A stretch of 5,538 nt of DNA from Verrucomicrobiales bacterium (GTDB lineage Bacteria > Verrucomicrobiota > Verrucomicrobiia > Verrucomicrobiales > DEV007): positions 1 to 5,538 of the forward strand of contig JACETS010000172.1 in assembly GCA_013911195.1 (NCBI GenBank), in the 5' to 3' direction. Each line of letters opens with the position of its first letter. Position 1 is the first letter of the stretch. Under the pieces are notes generated by a model. It had not been told where the DNA came from. It searched no databases and saw only the letters and a program-made list of their open reading frames with translations. Shown one piece after another: positions 1 through 5,538 of the stretch. A program made the position numbers and the translations under genes.

Positions 1-1147
1 GCCTAAGTCCGCCCATCATTCCATGATATGCAACATCAGCAGTATTTGGAATAAAACTGAAAACCGTATCACTAAAGTTGTGATCAATCGATTTAAGAAT
101 TGGATCAGCCAACAATCTTCCCAACTCTTTTCTTTCTTTATAAATCTCGGGATCATTACCCCTGGAAAAGTATATTCTCTCAAATGAACATGGAGTTTTA
201 GGTTTTTCATCGGCAAACCTTTCGACCGTCACTTCTCCAGTATTTTTAATTGAAACGACATGCCCAGCAGGGACCTCTGAGACTTCCTCTTTTTCGAGTT
301 CGAAAACGGTCATCAATGGCACCCTTTCTGAGGCAAACCCAACAAAGTCTTCATTCTCAAAATAAAATGCAGGCCTAATACCATTAGGGTCACGCATAAC
401 AAAAGCATCCCCGTTTCCAACTGCTCCGGCAATAGCATATCCACCGTCCCAAATTTTCGAGGCCTTCCTCAATAGTCTGGGCATATGAAGCCTTTCACTT
501 ATCAAGCCAGGAATCTCAGTTCCTGGAACCTTATTAACCTTTGATCTTCGGTAGATATTTTGATGGGCTTGATCTAAGAAGAATCCAATCTCTTCGAGGA
601 CTGTCTGAGTGTCAGTACCAAAAACAGGATGCTGACCACGCTCAACGAGCTTCCTGTTGAGCTCAGGAGCATTAGCCATATTAAAATTACCTAACACCAT
701 TAGACTACGCGTTTCCCAATTGCTTCTTCTAAGAAAAGGATGACATGAACCCTCTTCGAACTCACCAGAAGTCCCATATCGTAAATGCCCCATTAAAACC
801 TCACCCCCAAAATCGAAATATCGACTTACGTTTGTCGGGTCCTCTGGATCTATATCCCTTCTCTTGCAGGCTAGATGGTATCGATCCATTAGTTGTTTAA
901 AAACTACAGTCAATGAATCTCTTGAAGCCGACCTCTCCCTGAAAATATAGGGATCACCCAATTCCATATTTAACTTAACACAACCAACCCCTATCCCATC
1001 ATGCCCTCTATTATGTTGTTTCTCCATAAGAAGAAACAGTTTGTTAAAACCATATAAAGCAGTGCCGTATTTATCATGATAATAAGGAAGTGGCTTCTTC
1101 AAGCGAACAACCGCAATACCACACTCGTGCTTTAAAAAGTCTCCCAT
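1..1147 (-). CDS. purF: Amidophosphoribosyltransferase PurF, 3' end cut by window edge
   Basis: Cytoplasmic enzyme of the first committed purine step: it transfers ammonia from glutamine to PRPP to give 5-phosphoribosylamine. The open frame runs from ATG at 1147-1145 to the left edge without a stop; 382 residues are visible. The N-terminal Ntn-type glutaminase domain is recognisable. MGDFLKHE precedes the putative nucleophile Cys9 (CGIAV), so a short propeptide must be removed. Next come QHNRGHDG (44-51), GHLRYGTSG (121-129; Arg123 matches E. coli Arg73), GNFNMAN (153-159) and Asp179 in GTDTQT. RDPNGIRP (252-259) and the C-SFERIYFSRGND block (320-332) lead into the phosphoribosyltransferase domain, whose PRPP-binding loop lies outside the window. 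From Cys to Arg123 is about 42 residues longer than in E. coli PurF, as in the long PurF type I associate with Bacteroidota and Verrucomicrobiota. Its start touches the purM stop. The fold and function call is firm; C-terminal integrity cannot be judged. Confidence 0.95.
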   Translation of the reverse strand, partial: MGDFLKHECGIAVVRLKKPLPYYHDKYGTALYGFNKLFLLMEKQHNRGHDGIGVGCVKLNMELGDPYIFRERSASRDSLTVVFKQLMDRYHLACKRRDIDPEDPTNVSRYFDFGGEVLMGHLRYGTSGEFEEGSCHPFLRRSNWETRSLMVLGNFNMANAPELNRKLVERGQHPVFGTDTQTVLEEIGFFLDQAHQNIYRRSKVNKVPGTEIPGLISERLHMPRLLRKASKIWDGGYAIAGAVGNGDAFVMRDPNGIRPAFYFENEDFVGFASERVPLMTVFELEKEEVSEVPAGHVVSIKNTGEVTVERFADEKPKTPCSFERIYFSRGNDPEIYKERKELGRLLADPILKSIDHNFSDTVFSFIPNTADVAYHGMMGGLR

Positions 1148-1150
1148 TTA
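1145..1150 (-). other. purM stop / purF start junction (TAAATG)
   Basis: The purM TAA (1150-1148) is immediately followed by the purF ATG (1147-1145) with no bases between. Only a weak GGA (minus strand TTGGATAAATG) precedes it, so purF is probably translated by ribosomes that have just finished purM. The frames and codons are read directly; the coupling mechanism is inferred. Confidence 0.7.
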
Positions 1151-2134
1151 TCCAAGTTGGACAGTTAAATTATCATTACTAACTTCTCCAAGTTTTACCG
1201 ATCCATTATATGATTTCAAAGTAGAATCAACATCATTTGGATCTAAAACGCTCACCCAACCAATTCCCATATTGAACGTTGAAAAAGCTTCATTTATCTC
1301 TACGTGCGAGAGAATTTTTTGAACTGAACCCAATGCCCATTCGGGTACTTTCAATTCACCCCCTAAGTCACCAAGAATTCTTTCAAGATTTTCGGGTAAA
1401 CCACCTCCGGTAATATGAGCCATCGCTTTTGGTTTAATCCCCATATCTCTATATCCTGATAATACATCATGGTATAATCTTGTCGGAGCCAACAAAGAAA
1501 CGACGTCTTCATCATTAAATTCATCAGGATATTGCGATAGAATTTTTCTCACCAAACTCCATCCATTTGCATGTATACCATCTGAGGGATAACCAATAAA
1601 AACATCTCCTTCAGCGATGCTTGTGGGATCAACAACATCTGATTTTTCTGCAGCACCAATTCCGAAACCTGAAAGCTCGATCATATCATCACCCACCAAC
1701 CCTGGCATTTCAGCCGTTTCGCCTCCAGCAAGAATACAGTCGCAGGCCTCACACCAATCAACAATACCTGAAATAACTCTCGATATCTGAGACTTATCCA
1801 ATTTGCCGACGCCCACATAATCCAAAAACATAATAGGATCGGCTCCCGTTGTAATAATGTCATTAATTGACATAGCCACTAAATCCTTTCCAGCAATTTC
1901 AAGAAGATCGTGCTCAAGAAGTAATTCAAGTTTTGTTCCAACCCCATCGCATCCCGTAAAAATAACAGGCTCTTTATATCCGCTTAAATCAAATCCTGCA
2001 GCAAACAATCCAAAGGCTCCAAAAAGTTTACGATTTTTTTCTGTTCTTTGTCTTAGCTCTCCGATATCCCCTACTAATTCAGCAGCTGCATGAATATCAA
2101 CTCCCGCTTCCTTGTATGTAATTTGTTCAGCCAT
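1148..2134 (-). CDS. purM: Phosphoribosylformylglycinamidine cyclo-ligase (AIR synthetase) PurM
   Basis: Catalyses the ATP-dependent ring closure of FGAM to 5-aminoimidazole ribonucleotide, the step directly after PurSLQ. The 328-residue protein is close to the usual length (E. coli about 345). It follows the family pattern throughout: YKEAGVDI (7-14), the nucleotide-binding CDGVGTKL (62-69), DLVAMSINDI (84-93), LDYVGVGKLD (104-113), GGETAEMPG (137-145), HANGWSLVR (188-196), LLAPTRLY (214-221), HITGGGLPEN (240-249) and FNMGIGW near the C-terminus. The residue before DGVGTK is Cys, where E. coli has Thr. The ATG at 2134-2132 is the only sensible start because the conserved N-terminal motif begins seven residues later. 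It lies 16 nt after the purQ stop with no clear Shine-Dalgarno motif. Its TAA stop is followed at once by the purF ATG. No frameshift or loss of a key motif is seen. Confidence 0.97.
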   Translation of the reverse strand: MAEQITYKEAGVDIHAAAELVGDIGELRQRTEKNRKLFGAFGLFAAGFDLSGYKEPVIFTGCDGVGTKLELLLEHDLLEIAGKDLVAMSINDIITTGADPIMFLDYVGVGKLDKSQISRVISGIVDWCEACDCILAGGETAEMPGLVGDDMIELSGFGIGAAEKSDVVDPTSIAEGDVFIGYPSDGIHANGWSLVRKILSQYPDEFNDEDVVSLLAPTRLYHDVLSGYRDMGIKPKAMAHITGGGLPENLERILGDLGGELKVPEWALGSVQKILSHVEINEAFSTFNMGIGWVSVLDPNDVDSTLKSYNGSVKLGEVSNDNLTVQLG

Positions 2135-2150
2135 TGTAGTTATATTATGA
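2135..2150 (-). other. purQ-purM intergenic spacer, 16 nt
   Basis: This is the only non-coding stretch in the window. The minus strand reads TCATAATATAACTACA directly before the purM ATG. It is A/T-rich and shows no Shine-Dalgarno motif, hairpin or terminator. It is too short to hold a separate promoter on its own, so purM is most likely transcribed with purQ. Confidence 0.8.
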
Positions 2151-2876
2151 TCACTCTTTTATAATTGTGTTATAAATTGACTTAAAAATCATATAACCGG
2201 CTCCCCATCCACTATTATCGCCCTGCCAATTTGGATCATAATGATGTGAATTCCATAAGAATCTCTCTGGGTGAGGCATCAGCCCCAGAACACGGCCAGA
2301 CTGATCGGTCAATCCTGCTATTTGAGATGAGGATCCGTTGACGTCGTCTTCATAAAGCAAGGCAGCCAAACCATTTTCAACATAAGACTCAGCCGCTCCA
2401 TCCGGTGCAACAAACCGACCCTCAGCGTGCGCTATTGGCAATTCAAAAGTCTCCGGGAGCCCATCAAGAAAAGCGTTTTGATCGTTATTCTTTTTGAGAT
2501 GAACCCACTTACAAATAAATCGGCCTGAAGTGTTATCAATTAGACTTCCTTCAGGGAGAAGCCCCAGTTTTGTAAGAATTTGAAAGCCATTACATATTCC
2601 CAGCATATAGCCGCCATCATCTCTGAAACGCGTTAAGGCATCCCCTACTTTTCTTTGAGTCTCAAGCTGAGCAAGGCGTCCAGCCATTACATAATCTCCA
2701 TAACTAAAACCACCACTCAAAACAACAAGCTTTACAGAATCCAGACTTTCTTTTTTGAAAGCCGCAATAGGAAGAATAGTTGTCGAAAAACCAGATGCTT
2801 CCAGAGCTCTGGCGGTTTCAAAATCACAATTAGTTCCTGGGAACTTTAATAATAAGGCGTTAGGACGTTCTTCCAT
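2151..2876 (-). CDS. purQ: FGAM synthase glutaminase subunit PurQ
   Basis: Class I (triad-type) glutamine amidotransferase that hydrolyses glutamine and passes ammonia to PurL within the PurSLQ complex. The protein has 241 residues, slightly longer than B. subtilis PurQ (about 227). Visible motifs are KFPGTNCDFE (11-20), LSGGFSYGDYVMAG (53-66), the nucleophile elbow GICNGFQIL (93-101) with Cys95, IAHAEGRF (148-155) and MPHPERF (200-206), which supplies His202 and Glu204. The triad Cys95-His202-Glu204 is therefore intact. The C-terminal stretch after PHPER (about 207-230) contains a Gly/Trp/Asn-rich segment that appears longer than in B. subtilis. The ATG at 2876-2874 sits a few residues before the first conserved strand and lies inside the end of purL, a 31-nt overlap that suggests translational coupling. 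Upstream is only A-rich AAAGAAAA, not a strong ribosome binding site. The stop is TGA. Confidence 0.97.
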   Translation of the reverse strand: MEERPNALLLKFPGTNCDFETARALEASGFSTTILPIAAFKKESLDSVKLVVLSGGFSYGDYVMAGRLAQLETQRKVGDALTRFRDDGGYMLGICNGFQILTKLGLLPEGSLIDNTSGRFICKWVHLKKNNDQNAFLDGLPETFELPIAHAEGRFVAPDGAAESYVENGLAALLYEDDVNGSSSQIAGLTDQSGRVLGLMPHPERFLWNSHHYDPNWQGDNSGWGAGYMIFKSIYNTIIKE

Positions 2877-5266
2877 TTTTCTTTAAGGGTTGAAATTCCA
2901 ACTTCCAGTACATTTTCAGATCCCACATTAATCAATATGTTTTGATGCTCCGTCGTTACTTTTCCAATAACAGAATAATCAGAACCCTCAAAAATCTGCT
3001 CTAATTGATTTAGGCTATCAGGTTCACATTCGATAAGTATTCGTGAAGGGGTTTCAGCAAACAAACATTCTGCATTGCTCACTTCCCCCTTTGTTGGAAG
3101 CTGACCAAGATCAATAGTAACTCCGCCAACTTCCGAGAAGGCCATCTCTGCAATCGCAACACCTAAACCTCCTTCGGAAATATCGTGAGCAGACAAAATC
3201 AACCCCTCACTAACGGCCTTATGAAATTTCTTATAATCGTTCAATGCTGACTCAAAATTTGCATGAGGTACTTCTTCTTTGGTCTTTTCCTTAATCCTAG
3301 CAAAAACACTTCCTCCCATTTTAGAATCAGTAGCACCAAGAATCAAAATGACGGAGTTGTTATTTCTAATGGAGGCACCTGTCACATGAGAAGGATCCTC
3401 AATCACTCCCATTCCACTTATTAAACACGTCGTTGGAATTGATACAGGGCCTTGGTCTGTTTCAAAATAATTATAAAACGAATCTTTACCTGAAACAAAT
3501 GGAGCACTGTAAGCTTCAGCTGCCTCTGCAATTCCTTTACAAGTTTCAACAAGCATCCCAAGCTCATTAGAATCATCAGGATTACCCACACAAAAATTAT
3601 CAAGCAAAGCAATTTTTTCTGGATTGGCTCCAGAAGCGATTAGAGATCGAAAGCATTCATCAACTGTAGCCTTGCCCATCGCCAACGGATCAGTCTTACC
3701 CCATTCAGGCAACAACGATAACCCGATAGACATTAACTTATCACTACCATCAATTCGAACAACTGATGAGTCCTGGGGTGCATCTCCTGATTTACCTGCC
3801 AATGGTTTCAGAACGGTGTTACCCTGAACTTCGTGATCATACTCTCTAATAATTGGCTCACGTGAACCAATAGCAAAATCACCAAGCACATTGAGAAGAT
3901 CATTTCCCAGATCTGTTTGAGACCATTCATACTTTTGGATCTCTTCTCTCTCAAAAGATGATTTCAATTGACGAATTGGGGCATCATGTAATCTAGAATT
4001 ATCTAACTCACAAACCATCTCTCCATTGTGCCAAACTTTAAGAATTCCGGAGTCATCGGAATCACCAATCTCAGTAAGCTCCGTTTCATAAATATCTGCC
4101 AATTCTTTTAACCTTGGCAAAAACTCCTCTTTAACGGCCAATACCATTCTCTCCTGACTTTCAGACAAGAATATTTCCCAACTTGTCATTCCAGGTTCTT
4201 TCAAAGGCGCTCTTTCAAGATAGAGATTTCCACCGACCTCGCTAAGCATCTCTCCAGCGGCGCTTGAAAATCCACCAGCACCACAATCGGTAATAAATTC
4301 AATAAGATTTTCTTTCCTCGCTTCTATAACAAAATCAGCAGCCTTTTTCTCCTCAATCGGATTGCCAATTTGTACGGCTTGCTGATCCTCTTCATGACTA
4401 TCGGTGTCCAAAGCCATTGATGAAAAAGTTGCCCCCTTTAAACCATCTCTACCAGTGCGCCCTCCAACAGCAATCACTCTCAAGTCCGGAGACATTTCTT
4501 TATCGATATCAGAAATCGGGATAATTCCTGCAGTACCACAAAAGACGAGCGGGTTATAAATGTAAGAAGGGTCAAATTGAATGGCTCCAGTGATTGTAGG
4601 TATTCCCATGCGGTTCCCATAATCTCTAACCCCCCGAACTACTCCTCTCATTATGCCCAAAGGGTGAATCACATCATTAGCATCAATACTCTGAGCTTCT
4701 GTATTAGGGGGGCCAAAACAAAAAATGTCACAACTTGCAATCGGCTTGGCTCCTTTTCCGGCGCCTAAAATATCTCTAATAACTCCACCTAAACCTGTAT
4801 TTGCGCCGGCATATGGCTCTATTGCAGATGGATGATTATGCGTTTCGAGCTTTAAACATATGGCTTGCTCATCATCCAACTTTATAAAGCCCGCATTATC
4901 TACAAAGCATCCTAATACGAACCCTGGCTTCTTTTCCATTATCCTCTCAGTGACTGCCTTGATGAACGTCTTAAAAAGGCTATCTATTACTTCATCACCT
5001 TGTGGACCGGAGTGTTCAATTCTTGCACCGAAAATTCTATGCTTGCAATGCTCACTCCATGTCTGAGCAATACACTCTAGCTCAACATCAGTTGGCTCTC
5101 TACGCATCGCAGAAGCGTAGTATAACTGAATCTCTATCATGTCATCGACGGATAAAGACAGCTTCATCTTTTCACTCAAATTGAGCAAGCCATCAGGATC
5201 TAAATCCCTAATAGGGATTTCATAAAAACTTTTTTTATCTTCTTGATTAGGCAACTTTTCTTCCAT
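2846..5266 (-). CDS. purL: FGAM synthase large subunit PurL (small, PurS/PurQ-dependent type)
   Basis: Catalytic subunit of FGAM synthase: it phosphorylates FGAR with ATP and aminates it with ammonia from PurQ. It has 806 residues from ATG at 5266-5264. This is the small PurL class (B. subtilis about 742), lacking the fused PurS-like and glutaminase domains of the roughly 1,295-residue E. coli enzyme, in line with separate purS and purQ beside it. Motifs in order: TWSEHCKHR (69-77), ETHNHPSAIEPYAGANTGLGG (141-161), GAGKGAKP (168-175), RGVRDYGNRMGIPT (211-224), GGRTGRDGLKGATFSS (268-283), DCGAGGFSSAAGEM (327-340), SESQERM (368-374), DGSDKLMSIGLS (506-517), KATVDECFRSL (532-542), FVSGKDSFYNY (590-600) and HDISEGGLG (694-702). 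Both AIRS-like halves are present and uninterrupted. It overlaps the PurS-like gene by 20 nt and purQ by 31 nt. A TTG at 5275-5273 in the same frame, right after an in-frame TGA, is an alternative start giving 809 residues. Confidence 0.96.
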   Translation of the reverse strand: MEEKLPNQEDKKSFYEIPIRDLDPDGLLNLSEKMKLSLSVDDMIEIQLYYASAMRREPTDVELECIAQTWSEHCKHRIFGARIEHSGPQGDEVIDSLFKTFIKAVTERIMEKKPGFVLGCFVDNAGFIKLDDEQAICLKLETHNHPSAIEPYAGANTGLGGVIRDILGAGKGAKPIASCDIFCFGPPNTEAQSIDANDVIHPLGIMRGVVRGVRDYGNRMGIPTITGAIQFDPSYIYNPLVFCGTAGIIPISDIDKEMSPDLRVIAVGGRTGRDGLKGATFSSMALDTDSHEEDQQAVQIGNPIEEKKAADFVIEARKENLIEFITDCGAGGFSSAAGEMLSEVGGNLYLERAPLKEPGMTSWEIFLSESQERMVLAVKEEFLPRLKELADIYETELTEIGDSDDSGILKVWHNGEMVCELDNSRLHDAPIRQLKSSFEREEIQKYEWSQTDLGNDLLNVLGDFAIGSREPIIREYDHEVQGNTVLKPLAGKSGDAPQDSSVVRIDGSDKLMSIGLSLLPEWGKTDPLAMGKATVDECFRSLIASGANPEKIALLDNFCVGNPDDSNELGMLVETCKGIAEAAEAYSAPFVSGKDSFYNYFETDQGPVSIPTTCLISGMGVIEDPSHVTGASIRNNNSVILILGATDSKMGGSVFARIKEKTKEEVPHANFESALNDYKKFHKAVSEGLILSAHDISEGGLGVAIAEMAFSEVGGVTIDLGQLPTKGEVSNAECLFAETPSRILIECEPDSLNQLEQIFEGSDYSVIGKVTTEHQNILINVGSENVLEVGISTLKEKWKNVLTPYY

Positions 5267-5538
5267 TGGAATCAATCACGCTCCAAACGTGTATAGCGGG
5301 GTTACATACATCTCGAACAAACGGTTCAGAACTAATTTCAAGCTCAGAGAAAATATAAACTCTTTGCAATAATTCTAGGGACAAGAGCTTAAAATTATTA
5401 CCATCATCACCTTTTTGACTTGAAAGAATTGCCTCTTTTTCAAGATCCAGCGCTCCTGGCTTCATGCCATAATCAATATAAAATTGATATTCATTAAAGT
5501 AAGAATCTTGATCAAATGAAACTTCATCAGCATATTGG
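5247..5538 (-). CDS. purS: PurS-like FGAM synthase subunit, 5' end cut by window edge
   Basis: C-terminal 96 residues of a frame that is open to the right edge and ends at TAA 5249-5247. No start can be assigned. The internal Met at 5465 is unlikely to be the start because it would remove the first beta strand. The visible pattern fits the PurS fold by eye: strand YQFYIDYGMKPGALDLEKEAI (compare VKVYVSLKESVLDPQGSAV in B. subtilis PurS), then a helix region, strand LQRVYIFSELEIS, and a last strand around NPAIHVWSVID. PurS (about 80 residues, dimeric) bridges PurL and PurQ and is needed for ammonia transfer. Position directly before a small-type PurL and PurQ, with a 20-nt overlap into purL, strongly supports the role. 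The residues before the first strand (QYADEVSFDQDSYFNE) are more than a standard PurS would carry there, so this may be the last part of a longer or tandem-PurS protein. Similarity is weak and the call leans on context. Confidence 0.72.
   Translation of the reverse strand, partial: QYADEVSFDQDSYFNEYQFYIDYGMKPGALDLEKEAILSSQKGDDGNNFKLLSLELLQRVYIFSELEISSEPFVRDVCNPAIHVWSVIDSNGRKVA
5281..5284 (-). promoter_or_regulatory. Possible Shine-Dalgarno GGAG for purL
   Basis: The minus strand reads GGAGCGTGATTGATTCCATG here. GGAG lies 5 nt before a TTG (5275-5273) and 14 nt before the ATG (5266-5264), both in the purL frame. The spacing favours TTG and the codon identity favours ATG. Because the other junctions in this operon show little Shine-Dalgarno signal, the match may be chance; I kept ATG as the start. 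The site lies inside the end of the PurS-like gene. Confidence 0.35.

Noticed and set aside
16..216. Minus-strand open frame inside the purF region
   Set aside because: It is a different frame from purF, which is clearly coding here (CSFERIYFSRGND block and onward). It is a shadow.
1734..1753. CxxCxC-like cysteine cluster in PurM (Cys128, Cys131, Cys133) as a metal site
   Set aside because: Cys128 and Cys133 align with cysteines present in E. coli PurM at the same positions before GGETAEMPG, so only Cys131 is extra. There is no family precedent for a metal site here.
1857..2093. Plus-strand open frame of 78 codons opposite purM
   Set aside because: It lies entirely antisense to conserved purM coding sequence, is rich in Ser/Pro/Lys and shows no recognisable domain. 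It is a shadow of purM codon structure.
2135..2150. Terminator or internal promoter between purQ and purM
   Set aside because: The 16-nt spacer is too short for a hairpin with a T-tract and shows no paired -35/-10 motif that I would trust.
3624..5184. Several short plus-strand open frames opposite purL (3624-3827, 4577-4768, 4860-5066, 5002-5184)
   Set aside because: All sit antisense to conserved PurL motifs, overlap one another or lack recognisable domains, and have no promoter or ribosome binding site I can support.
5247..5465. A separate 72-codon gene starting at the Met at 5465
   Set aside because: The same frame stays open to the window edge, and starting there would delete the first PurS-like strand. 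It is better read as the end of a longer gene.

Overview
The window is a slice of a bacterial de novo purine biosynthesis operon. All five genes are on the minus strand, so transcription runs from high to low coordinates. Reading in that direction, the order is a PurS-like gene (5' end cut by the right edge), purL, purQ, purM and purF (3' end cut by the left edge). Coding density is almost complete. The only non-coding bases are the 16 between purQ and purM. purS/purL and purL/purQ overlap, and purM and purF abut as TAA-ATG. I see no RNA gene, mobile element, repeat array, CRISPR, riboswitch or terminator, and no convincing plus-strand gene. The operon promoter, if nearby, lies beyond position 5538.

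The genes encode three steps. PurF makes 5-phosphoribosylamine from PRPP and glutamine (step 1). PurS, PurL and PurQ together form the three-part FGAM synthase (step 4): PurQ releases ammonia from glutamine, PurL uses ATP to aminate FGAR, and PurS bridges the two. PurM closes the imidazole ring to give AIR (step 5). GAR synthetase (PurD) and GAR transformylase (PurN/PurT) are not in the window.

GC content is roughly 40% on the lines I counted. PurF is the long type, with an extended N-terminal domain and an octapeptide before the catalytic cysteine, as I recall from Bacteroidota and Verrucomicrobiota. The PurL and PurS-like sequences also remind me of marine Verrucomicrobiota (Opitutae), but I give that placement low confidence because it rests on memory. 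Shine-Dalgarno motifs are weak or absent before most starts, which fits those phyla.

I found no sign of an undescribed system. The points worth a second look are the possibly extended PurS-like protein, the purL start choice, the overlapping and abutting junctions, and family-level deviations in the PurF glutaminase site.
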